5,793 nt of DNA, taken from the NCBI GenBank assembly GCA_937930165.1, contig CALGVL010000085.1, positions 1 to 5,793 on the forward strand, given 5' to 3'. Position numbers and translations under genes: made by a program. The notes below the pieces were generated by a model. The model saw nothing but the letters and a program-made list of their open reading frames with translations. It ran no database searches and was not told where the DNA came from. The stretch comes from an uncultured Acetobacteraceae bacterium. GTDB lineage: Bacteria > Pseudomonadota > Alphaproteobacteria > Acetobacterales > Acetobacteraceae. Below are positions 1 to 4,852 of the stretch, piece after piece. Position 1 is the stretch's first letter, and each line of letters begins with the position of its first letter.

Positions 1-380
1 TCGAGCCGCGCCGGCTGGTAGAGGTCCACGTAATCGGTGCCGAGCCGCCGCAGGGTATAGGCCAGGAAATTCCGCACCGCCGCCGGCCGTGCGTCATAGC
101 CGCCCCAGCCACCGTCGGGATCGCGCAGGGCGCCGAATTTCACCTGGATGAAGGCCCGGTCGCGCTTCCCCTGCAGGGCACGGCCGAGCAGCATCTCATT
201 GTGCCCCATGCCGTAGAAGTCGCCGGTGTCGAACAGGGTGATGCCGGCCTCCAGCGCGGCATGGACGGTGGCAATGCTCTCTGCCTCATCGGCCGGGCCG
301 TACATGCCGGACATGCCCATGCAGCCGAGGCCGAGGGCCGAGACGGCCGGGCCGCCCCGGCCAAGCTGGCGTGTGCGCAT
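1..380 (-). CDS. Aldo/keto reductase, N-terminal 126 residues (cut by left window edge)
   Basis: This is the start of a TIM-barrel aldo/keto reductase, a cytosolic NAD(P)H-dependent carbonyl/alcohol oxidoreductase; the substrate cannot be told. Seen: a glycine-rich first strand (LGLGCMGMSGMYG, residues 16-28), then FDTGDFYGMGHNE at 50-62 holding the family Asp51 and Tyr56, then VKFG with the catalytic Lys81, then DYVDLYQPARLD at the edge. The family's usual active-site His in the last motif is replaced by Ala124. The motif order matches the family and no frameshift is visible. The ATG at 380 is well supported, with AGAGGAGG at 396-389 eight bases upstream. It lies 65 bp downstream of the pseudouridine synthase on the same strand and may be its own unit or the tail of that operon. 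The family assignment is firm; the specific function is unknown because the C-terminal half lies outside the window. Confidence 0.93.
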   Translation of the reverse strand, partial: MRTRQLGRGGPAVSALGLGCMGMSGMYGPADEAESIATVHAALEAGITLFDTGDFYGMGHNEMLLGRALQGKRDRAFIQVKFGALRDPDGGWGGYDARPAAVRNFLAYTLRRLGTDYVDLYQPARL

Positions 381-386
381 GGCGGA

Positions 387-396
387 AGCCTCCTCT
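387..396 (-). promoter_or_regulatory. Strong ribosome binding site of the aldo/keto reductase
   Basis: On the minus strand AGAGGAGG (396-389) stands eight bases before the ATG at 380. It is the best Shine-Dalgarno sequence in the window and fixes that start. It also suggests the reductase is translated independently of the upstream synthase. Confidence 0.75.
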
Positions 397-445
397 GCCA
401 GGGGATCTGCGCCGAGGCGGCAGATGGTCGCGGCGGGAGGCAATT

Positions 446-1216
446 CTAGCCGCCCGCCGGCCGCCTCCGGGCCGGGGCCTGGAGGCCCAGTTGCTCCCGC
501 AGCACCTTCTGGTTCACCTCCTCCACCGCGCCGCGCGGCAGGGAGCCAAGCTGGAAGGGGCCATAGGCGGTGCGGATCAGCCGCGTCACCTGCAGGCCGA
601 GATGCTGCATGACGCGGCGGACCTCGCGGTTTTTGCCCTCCTGCAGGCTCACGGTCAGCCAGGCATTGCTGCCCTGGCGGGAGTCGAGCCCGGCCTCGAT
701 CGGCCCGTAGCGCACCCCCTCCACCGTCACGCCGCGGGCGAGGTCGGCCAGCGCCTTGTCGCTGACCGCGCCGTGGACGCGCACGCGGTAGCGGCGCAGC
801 CAGCCATTTGCGGGCAGTTCCAGCCGCCGCGCCAGGGCGCCGTCATTGGTCAGCAGCAGCAGTCCTTCGGAATTCAGGTCCAGCCGCCCGACCGAAATGA
901 CCCGCGGCAGGCCAGGGGGCAGGGCGTCGAAGACCGTGGGACGGCCCTTCTCGTCGCGATGCGTCGTCACCAGCCCGGCGGGCTTGTGGTAGCGGAACAG
1001 CCGCGTGCGCTGCGGCTCCGCCACCGCCTTGCCGTCCACGGTGACGAGGTCGCCGGGCCGGACGAAGCTGGCCGGCGTCTCCACCACGCGGTTATCGAGC
1101 TTGACCCGGCCCTCGGCGATCAGCTTCTCGGCGTCGCGGCGGCTGGCCACGCCGGCGCGGGCCAGCCATTTGGCGATCCTTTCGCCGCGCTCAGGGCTGC
1201 CGCCTTCCTCCGTCAC
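446..1216 (-). CDS. rluB: RsuA/RluB-family rRNA pseudouridine synthase
   Basis: This enzyme isomerises a uridine of rRNA to pseudouridine; within the family RluB acts on 23S rRNA helix 89 (U2605 in E. coli). Seen, numbering from the GTG at 1216: an N-terminal S4 RNA-binding domain at about 10-60 (RIAKWLARAGVASRRDAEKLI), the Y-H-KP-G-L strand near 76-82, and the catalytic motif GRLDLNSEGLLLLTNDG with Asp113. The late family signature EGKNREVRRV then leads to a short basic tail ending at residue 256. An upstream GTG at 1285 would add 23 residues lying over the hydrolase gene. I prefer 1216 because the S4 domain begins just after it and because GTG and the preceding gene's TGA share bases (GTGA), a typical coupled junction; no strong Shine-Dalgarno is visible for either. 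RluB rather than RsuA, RluE or RluF is inferred from the overall motif match and the tadA neighbourhood. Confidence 0.9.
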   Translation of the reverse strand: MTEEGGSPERGERIAKWLARAGVASRRDAEKLIAEGRVKLDNRVVETPASFVRPGDLVTVDGKAVAEPQRTRLFRYHKPAGLVTTHRDEKGRPTVFDALPPGLPRVISVGRLDLNSEGLLLLTNDGALARRLELPANGWLRRYRVRVHGAVSDKALADLARGVTVEGVRYGPIEAGLDSRQGSNAWLTVSLQEGKNREVRRVMQHLGLQVTRLIRTAYGPFQLGSLPRGAVEEVNQKVLREQLGLQAPARRRPAGG

Positions 1217-1926
1217 CGGCAGGCTTTCACGAAAGCGTCGAAGATCAGCGGATCGGCGGGATCCACGGCATATTCCGGGTGCCACTGCACGCCGAGGACG
1301 AAGCGGTAGCCGGGATGCTCCACGCCCTCCACCACGCCGTCCGGCGCGATGGCGTTGACCACGGCGCCCTCCCCCGGCCGGTCCACCGCCTGGTGATGCG
1401 CGCTGTTCACCGCCATGCGCGGCTTGCCCACGATGCGGGCGAGCAGCGTGTTGGCCTCGATGGCGATCTCATGCCCCGGCTCGTGCCGCGGGTTGGGCTG
1501 CTCATGCTCCAGCGCGCCCTTGATGCTGTCCGGGATGTGCTGGATCAGCGTGCCGCCGAGCGCCACGGCCAGAAGCTGCTGCCCGCCGCAGATGCCGAGC
1601 ACGGGCATGTCCCGCCTCAGCGCGCCGCGCGTGACAGCCAGCTCGAAATCCGTCCGCCCCGCCTTCAGCGTGACGGTCGGATGCGCCGGGCCACCGCCAT
1701 AGAGCGAGGGATCCACGTCGAAGGCGCCGCCCGTCACCAGCAGCCCGTCAATCTCCTCCAGATAGGATTCGGCAAGCTCCGGATGATGCGGCAGCGCCAC
1801 GGGCAGGGCCCCGGCATCCACGAGGGCAGAGAAGTAATTCTTGCGCAGCGCATACCAGGGCAGCTTGGAGTAGCCGCCCGGCTCCTCCGCATCCAGGGTG
1901 ACGCCGATCACGGGCCGTTTGCTCAT
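1213..1926 (-). CDS. Class I glutamine-amidotransferase-like hydrolase (peptidase C26, PuuD-like)
   Basis: A 237-residue protein of the gamma-glutamyl-gamma-aminobutyrate hydrolase family, whose members hydrolyse gamma-glutamyl amides with a Cys-His-Glu triad. Seen: DGLLVTGGAFDVDPSLYGG (60-78), the nucleophile motif GICGGQQ with Cys113, the family segment VNSAHHQ (173-179), and GVQWHPE with His216 and Glu218. Length is normal for the family and there is no signal peptide, so it should be cytosolic. PuuD-type enzymes usually read GICRGxQ; here the Arg is Gly, which marks a side branch. No putrescine-catabolism genes are nearby, so the name puuD is not justified. Start is the ATG at 1926; no convincing Shine-Dalgarno precedes it, so the leader may be very short. 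It shares a GTGA junction with the pseudouridine synthase and is divergent from tadA. The fold and triad are certain; the substrate is unknown. Confidence 0.9.
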   Translation of the reverse strand: MSKRPVIGVTLDAEEPGGYSKLPWYALRKNYFSALVDAGALPVALPHHPELAESYLEEIDGLLVTGGAFDVDPSLYGGGPAHPTVTLKAGRTDFELAVTRGALRRDMPVLGICGGQQLLAVALGGTLIQHIPDSIKGALEHEQPNPRHEPGHEIAIEANTLLARIVGKPRMAVNSAHHQAVDRPGEGAVVNAIAPDGVVEGVEHPGYRFVLGVQWHPEYAVDPADPLIFDAFVKACR

Positions 1927-1971
1927 GCGGCGTTGCTAGAACTTCCGGCCGGGCCGGGGCAAGGTCGGCGA
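1927..1971. promoter_or_regulatory. 45-bp divergent intergenic region (hydrolase / tadA)
   Basis: Both divergent genes must be started from this short gap or from inside each other's 5' ends. It contains the near-palindrome CCGGCC-G-GGCCGG (1945-1957). On the minus strand a weak promoter-like pair, TTGCCC (1962-1957) and TTCTAG (1941-1936), is separated by 15 bp. If used, it would start transcription within a few bases of the hydrolase ATG. For tadA a modest AAGG (1961-1964) lies seven bases before its ATG. Promoter placement is a weak inference; the divergent arrangement itself is clear. Confidence 0.35.
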
Positions 1972-2430
1972 ATGCCGAGCGCCATCGAAATCGCGATCGA
2001 GGAGGCCCGCGCCGCCGCCGCCCGGGGGGAAGTGCCGGTGGGCGCGGTGGTGACGGATGCCACCGGCCGGGTCCTGGCCCGCGCCGGCAACCGGGTGGAG
2101 GCGCTGCGCGACCCCTCGGCCCATGCCGAGTTGCTGGCCCTGCGCGCGGCGGCGCAGGCGCGCGGCGAGAAGGTCCTGCCCGACTGCACCCTGACCGTGA
2201 CCCTGGAACCCTGCCCGATGTGCGCCCAGGCGGCCTCCTTCTTCCGGGTCCGGCGGGTGGTCTTCGGCGCCTATGACCCGAAGGGCGGCGGAGTGGAGCA
2301 CGGGGCACGGATCTTCGCCGCCCCCTCCTGCCACCACGTCCCGGAGGTGGTGGGCGGCGTGCGGGAGAGCGAATGCGCCCGGCTGTTACGCGGCTTCTTT
2401 ACGGCGCTGCGGCAGGCGCCGGGCCCATGA
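1972..2430 (+). CDS. tadA: tRNA-specific adenosine-34 deaminase
   Basis: Deaminates adenosine to inosine at the wobble position of tRNA-Arg(ACG), an essential zinc-dependent step in decoding in most bacteria. The 152-residue product has the full cytidine/deoxycytidylate deaminase-type zinc site: HAE with His51 and the proton-shuttling Glu53, and PCPMC with Cys81 and Cys84. TadA-type features are the GNRVEALRDPSAHAE approach with Asn40, the TLEPCPMCAQA helix, the segment FGAYDPKGGGVEHG (98-111), and the C-terminal HHVPEVVGGVRESECARLLRGFF region. Length is typical. The frame stays open far upstream across the neighbouring hydrolase, but the protein clearly begins at the ATG at 1972 (MPSAIEIAIEEARAAAARGE), with a modest AAGG seven bases before it. 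The linked pseudouridine synthase on the other strand supports the TadA call over guanine or other nucleoside deaminases. Confidence 0.93.
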   Translation: MPSAIEIAIEEARAAAARGEVPVGAVVTDATGRVLARAGNRVEALRDPSAHAELLALRAAAQARGEKVLPDCTLTVTLEPCPMCAQAASFFRVRRVVFGAYDPKGGGVEHGARIFAAPSCHHVPEVVGGVRESECARLLRGFFTALRQAPGP

Positions 2431-2562
2431 ATGGGCGCCTCGCTCTGGCTGACGCCGGGCCGGACGGCTCAAAGGCTTCCGCCGCATCGCCAACAGCTTC
2501 CTCACCACCGCCGTCAGCGACTGGCTGCAGGTCCGGGGCATTAGGTATCAGCCCATATGCCT
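2431..2562. other. Convergent intergenic gap between tadA and the acetyltransferase
   Basis: This 132-bp gap lies between two convergent genes. I see no strong terminator: only 4-bp stems such as CAGC/GCTG near 2515-2527 and TGCC/GGCA near 2557-2570. Its first half is GC-rich and carries a short transposase-like peptide on the plus strand, listed separately. Base composition begins to fall after about 2540, on entering the acetyltransferase. Confidence 0.5.
2453..2545 (+). pseudogene. Possible remnant of an IS5-type transposase C-terminus
   Basis: In the frame following a TGA at 2450-2452 the DNA reads RRAGRLKGFRRIANSFL followed by TTAVSDWLQVRGIR, with no start codon and codon use like that of real coding DNA. 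RLKGFRRIA resembles the C-terminal motif of IS5-family DDE transposases (R-L-K-x-F-R-R-I-A-T-R-Y-D-K), and the following aliphatic stretch resembles their last helix, with a few residues missing between. The upstream catalytic domain is absent and I found no terminal inverted repeats. The match is from memory over about nine residues, so it may be chance; it is reported because it sits at the edge of a compositionally foreign gene. Confidence 0.3.
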
Positions 2563-3156
2563 TCAGGGCACGGGTGGGAATGACTCGCGCTCATCCGCGG
2601 TGATCTCGCGGATGACACGACAGGGGTTGCCCGCGGCAAACACTCCTGCCGGAACGTCGCGCGTTACGACGCTGCCTGCGCCGATCACGGTGCCCGATCC
2701 GATGCTCACGCCGGGCAGGATCAATGCCCCCGCCCCCACCCATACGTCCGATCCGATCTCCACCGGCTTGCCATACTCCTGCTTCCGGCGCAGGGCCGCA
2801 TCGAGGGGATGCATCGGCGTCAGGATCTGAACGGCTGGCCCGAAAAGCGTGTAGTCGCCTATGCGCACCCGACAGACATCGAGAACTATGCAGTTGAAAT
2901 TGAAAAATACACGCTCACCCAACTCTATGTTCGAGCCATAATCGCAGTAGAATGGCGGCTGCATCCATACCGTGTCTCCGCCCTTCCCGAAAATCTGCCT
3001 GCAAAGTGTTCTTCGCAGCTCCTCGTCTTCATCGCTGGATGCGTTGAGCTTCCGGCATAGCTCCCTGGCCCTGCATCTGCTTGCAACGAGATCGGGATCG
3101 AAGGGATCGTAAAGCTCCCCGGCCAGCATCTTTTCACGTTCGGTGCGGATCTGCAT
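2563..3156 (-). CDS. Maltose/galactoside O-acetyltransferase family protein (LacA/Maa/NodL-like)
   Basis: A 197-residue acetyl-CoA-dependent sugar O-acetyltransferase with the left-handed beta-helix fold, cytosolic and normally trimeric. Seen: the N-terminal maltose-acetyltransferase segment (TEREKMLAGELYDPFDPDL, 5-23, through the Arg/Leu-rich helix to about 58), then hexapeptide-repeat turns from about 70 onward (YCDYGSNIELGERVFFNFN). The catalytic His116 lies in LTPMHPLD, and the acetyl-CoA-binding coils VEIGSDVWVGAGALILPGVSIG and GTVIGAGSVVTRDVPAGVFAAGNPCRVIR (132-183) follow. Length fits the family. Start is the ATG at 3156, since the family's conserved N-terminus begins at once; GGGAG lies unusually close, one base upstream. 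Composition is foreign: I count 24 G or C in the 60 bases 2881-2940 against 41 in 4261-4320, with many A/T-ending codons. It stands alone, convergent with tadA, so the acceptor sugar cannot be inferred. A role in polysaccharide or Nod-factor-like decoration is possible but unsupported. Confidence 0.92.
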   Translation of the reverse strand: MQIRTEREKMLAGELYDPFDPDLVASRCRARELCRKLNASSDEDEELRRTLCRQIFGKGGDTVWMQPPFYCDYGSNIELGERVFFNFNCIVLDVCRVRIGDYTLFGPAVQILTPMHPLDAALRRKQEYGKPVEIGSDVWVGAGALILPGVSIGSGTVIGAGSVVTRDVPAGVFAAGNPCRVIREITADERESFPPVP

Positions 3157-3285
3157 TCTCCCAACCGTTGCGACCGGGGCAGAACTTCCCGGACATCCTC
3201 CCCCAACGCTGGCCGCGAGAGTGGATCGTGAGCCGCGCCCAGGGGAACCCGTCCGTGGGGTCCGGCCCTTGGACGCGGCAGGCCC
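3157..3285. other. 129-bp gap upstream of the acetyltransferase
   Basis: GC-rich non-coding stretch between the acetyltransferase start and the stop of the small ORF on the same strand. I see no convincing promoter hexamers. A minimal stem GTCC/GGAC with a 7-base loop (about 3259-3273) could form but lacks a T-tract. The change from foreign-looking to native-looking composition occurs here, close to 3160. Confidence 0.4.
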
Positions 3286-3519
3286 TCACTCCCGTGGCGG
3301 CTCTCCCGGTTGGTCGGACCCGCCGGCCTGGTCAGGCTCCACCACGCCAGGGTTGGGCGGGGCATTGTCGGCGGCGGTGGGCGTCACCCCGGCAACCCCG
3401 GCAAGGCTGGCCGAGAGCAGGATGCGCCGCAGGAACTCCGCCCATTGGTCGCCGCGGCGCTCCGGGCGCGCCGTCCCCTGTCCCGATCCGCGATGATGTT
3501 CCGCCAGCCTGCGCTGCAT
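3286..3519 (-). CDS. Small hypothetical protein, possible membrane or exported peptide
   Basis: I do not recognise this gene. It encodes 77 residues from the ATG at 3519, which has GGGAAG six bases upstream; an ATG at 3549 would add ten residues but has no visible ribosome binding site. The N-terminal third is basic and polar (MQRRLAEHHRGSGQG then an Arg-rich stretch). Next comes an uncharged segment after FLRR (ILLSASLAGVAGV, about 43-55) that could be a weak membrane anchor or late signal sequence. The last third is rich in Pro, Gly, Asp and Glu and ends PGEPPRE. Most codons end in G or C, as in the surrounding genes, but that also holds for shadow frames in this DNA. It is divergent from the Bug receptor. 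The same frame stays open antisense to that gene, so chance openness must be considered; I rate it plausible, not proven. Confidence 0.4.
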   Translation of the reverse strand: MQRRLAEHHRGSGQGTARPERRGDQWAEFLRRILLSASLAGVAGVTPTAADNAPPNPGVVEPDQAGGSDQPGEPPRE

Positions 3520-3650
3520 CTGCCGCTTCCCATCTGTTGCGGACAGCATGCAGACCGCATGTGGCACGATCACGGCAGTAATGCTACCAAATATTTCGCT
3601 GCGCCTCCTCCCTGGCCATCTGAGGATCACAAGGCCGCGATGCCGCCCCC

Positions 3651-3677
3651 CTGGACCAGCAGGCCGCGATGGTCCAG
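3651..3677. repeat. Inverted repeat CTGGACCA-N11-TGGTCCAG
   Basis: Two perfect 8-bp arms (3651-3658 and 3670-3677) flank an 11-base spacer, giving arm centres 19 bp apart, close to two helical turns. It ends 46 bp before the ATG of the Bug receptor. It could be an operator for a dimeric regulator or, in RNA, a leader hairpin. The spacer and right arm also contain the second copy of the 11-bp direct repeat AGGCCGCGATG. Confidence 0.55.
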
Positions 3678-3712
3678 TTGATTCGGACATCAGGCCGGCT
3701 GGCCGGTGACTC

Positions 3713-3719
3713 AGGGGGA
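3713..3719 (+). promoter_or_regulatory. Ribosome binding site deciding the Bug receptor start
   Basis: AGGGGGA lies four bases before the ATG at 3724. It falls inside the six codons that would be added by the alternative GTG start at 3706, so the ATG is the better choice. The signal peptide then begins immediately. Confidence 0.7.
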
Positions 3720-3723
3720 CCCA

Positions 3724-4692
3724 ATGCTCACGCGCCGAACGATTCTCGCCGCACCGCTGCTCGCGCCGCTCACGGCCCGGGCGCAGGAGGCCTGGCCCGC
3801 CCGCCCGGTGCGCATCGTCATCCCCTACCCGCCGGGCGGCAGCACGGATGTGCTGGGCCGCGCCCTGGCGGAGCGGCTGCAGGCCACCATCGCCGGATCG
3901 AGCTTCGTCGTGGAGAACCGGCCGGGCGGCGCCGCCGTGGTCGGCACCCAGGCGGTCGCGACCGCGGCGCCGGATGGCTACACCCTGGTCCTCGGCAACA
4001 ACCAGACCCATGCGGCAAATGCCGCCATGGTGCGCGACCTGCCCTATCGGCCCGTAGAGGATTTCACCCCGATCGGCCGACTGGCGGAGGTTCACCACGC
4101 GCTGGTGGTGCCGGCCAACAGCCCGGCGCGGGCCTTGGCCGAGCTGGCGGCGCGCGGCAAGGGCGGCGGTAAGCTTACCTACGCCTCCTCCGGCGTCGGC
4201 TCCGCCAGCCATGTGATCGCGGAAAGCTTCGTCCGGCGGGAGGGGCTGGAGGCGACGCATGTTCCTTATCGCGGCGGCGCCCAGGCCACCACGGACACCA
4301 TCTCCGGCACCGTGGACTTCTTCGTCTCCACCTGGCCGCAGGTGGTGGCGCTGGTGAAGGAGGGGCGGCTGCGCTGCCTGGGCATCGGCGCGCCCCGGCG
4401 CCTGCCGGACCTGCCGGATGTGCCCACCTTCGCCGAGGCCGGCGCGCCCTATATGGCGGTGGATGCCTGGTTCGGCCTCTGGGCCCCGGCGCGGAGCCCG
4501 GCCCCCGTCATCGCCCGCCTGTCCGAGGCACTGCCACGCATCCTGGCCGAGCCGGAGATGGTGGAGCGCCTGCACCGCCTCGGCTTCCAGCCAGCCCCCC
4601 TGCCCGCTGCCTCCTTCGCCGAATTCCAGCGCGCCGAGGTGGAACGCTGGCGCGAGCTGGTGGAGCTGACCGGCATCCGCCTGGAAGGATAG
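3724..4692 (+). CDS. Bug/TctC-family periplasmic solute-binding protein
   Basis: Extracytoplasmic binding protein of the tripartite-tricarboxylate-transporter (TTT) receptor family, which captures small carboxylates or amides in the periplasm. The 322-residue product starts with MLTRRTILAAPLLAPLTARA. This signal peptide has a twin-arginine-like TRRTIL motif, and cleavage is expected after Ala20, before QEAWPARP. Family signatures in order are PYPPGGSTDVLGR (34-46, ligand-binding loop 1), VVENRPGGAAVVGTQAVA followed by APDGYTLVL, DFTPIGRLAE, and VPYRGGAQATTDTISGTVDFF (loop 2). The C-terminal domain ends in LTGIRLEG. Length is normal and no damage is visible. A GTG at 3706 would add six residues but overlaps the ribosome binding site. 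No TctA/TctB membrane genes or LysR regulator are in the window, which is common for orphan Bug genes. The ligand cannot be read from sequence. The neighbouring Cache sensor could respond to related compounds, but that is speculation. Confidence 0.95.
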   Translation: MLTRRTILAAPLLAPLTARAQEAWPARPVRIVIPYPPGGSTDVLGRALAERLQATIAGSSFVVENRPGGAAVVGTQAVATAAPDGYTLVLGNNQTHAANAAMVRDLPYRPVEDFTPIGRLAEVHHALVVPANSPARALAELAARGKGGGKLTYASSGVGSASHVIAESFVRREGLEATHVPYRGGAQATTDTISGTVDFFVSTWPQVVALVKEGRLRCLGIGAPRRLPDLPDVPTFAEAGAPYMAVDAWFGLWAPARSPAPVIARLSEALPRILAEPEMVERLHRLGFQPAPLPAASFAEFQRAEVERWRELVELTGIRLEG

Positions 4693-4693
4693 C

Positions 4694-4713
4694 GCGCCCG
4701 CCCCGGCGGGCGC
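4694..4713 (+). terminator. GC-rich hairpin directly after the Bug receptor stop
   Basis: GCGCCCGC (4694-4701) pairs perfectly with GCGGGCGC (4706-4713) around a 4-base loop, starting one base after the TAG. There is no T-run behind it, so it is a candidate 3'-end-stabilising or Rho-assisted structure rather than a classical intrinsic terminator. Confidence 0.5.
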
Positions 4714-4751
4714 ATCCAGGGCAGGCGCCGCCGGCACGATACGCCCACCCG

Positions 4752-4786
4752 GCCGGAATCCGGCGGCAGAACGATCTGGCTTTTTT
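4752..4786 (+). terminator. Possible intrinsic terminator with a T6 tract
   Basis: GCCGGA (4752-4757) can pair with TCTGGC (4775-4780, one G-U pair) across a 17-base loop, and six Ts follow immediately (4781-4786). The same left arm also forms the tighter palindrome GCCGGA-A-TCCGGC (4752-4764). The loop is long and the stem short, so this is tentative; it would end the Bug receptor transcript. Confidence 0.3.
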
Positions 4787-4804
4787 CGCCTGGCTCATGC
4801 AGCT

Positions 4805-4829
4805 TAGTATGGGTAGCACTGTGCTACCC
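4805..4829 (+). promoter_or_regulatory. Candidate operator/promoter before the sensor gene, with a 19-bp perfect palindrome
   Basis: GGGTAGCACTGTGCTACCC (4811-4829) is a perfect 9-bp inverted repeat around one central T. It adjoins TAGTAT (4805-4810), a four-of-six match to a -10 box, so the palindrome would cover the transcription start, a typical repressor position. The matching -35 is poor. It ends 23 bp before the likely TTG start of the sensor. As RNA it could form a 7-bp stem with a 5-base loop, without a T-run. The regulator is unknown; no regulator gene is visible nearby. Confidence 0.5.
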
Positions 4830-4852
4830 CTCGCGGGCAAAGGCGGGGTGGA

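Larger units (their letters stand above)
3520..3723. promoter_or_regulatory. Divergent regulatory region upstream of the Bug receptor
   Basis: This 204-bp region separates the small minus-strand ORF from the plus-strand receptor gene. It includes an AT-rich patch (TACCAAATATTTCG, 3585-3598), a direct repeat AGGCCGCGATG (3632-3642 and 3661-3671), and a perfect inverted repeat at 3651-3677. No clear -35/-10 pair is visible for the receptor. The repeats suggest regulator binding; this is inference. Confidence 0.4.

Noticed and set aside
405..425. Inverted repeat ATCTGC...GCAGAT between the pseudouridine synthase and the reductase
   Set aside because: A 6-bp stem with a 9-base loop and no T-run on the minus strand; too weak to call a terminator, and it lies just upstream of the reductase ribosome binding site.
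371..1309. 312-codon plus-strand open frame opposite the pseudouridine synthase
   Set aside because: Shadow of the minus-strand synthase, which has the S4 domain and the GRLD catalytic motif.
1945..1957. Near-palindrome CCGGCC-G-GGCCGG between the hydrolase and tadA
   Set aside because: Built only of G and C in very GC-rich DNA, so chance is a sufficient explanation; mentioned only within the intergenic feature.
1279..1971. Upstream extension of the tadA frame by 231 codons
   Set aside because: It lies antisense to the hydrolase gene and has His/Arg-rich shadow composition. TadA homology begins at the ATG at 1972.
2427..2603. 58-codon ORF starting with ATG overlapping the tadA stop (ATGA)
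   Set aside because: The junction looks coupled, but the translation is Ser/Ala/Pro low complexity, runs into the 3' end of the convergent acetyltransferase gene, and has no recognisable feature.
3134..3196. 20-codon ORF on the minus strand overlapping the acetyltransferase start, as a possible leader peptide
   Set aside because: GGGGGAGG abuts its ATG with no spacing, so it would be poorly initiated, and no attenuator structure accompanies it.
3550..4737. Very long minus-strand open frame continuing upstream from the small ORF, antisense to the Bug gene
   Set aside because: The plus-strand Bug protein has full family motifs. The antisense translation is low-complexity Ala/Gly/Arg typical of shadow frames in high-GC DNA.
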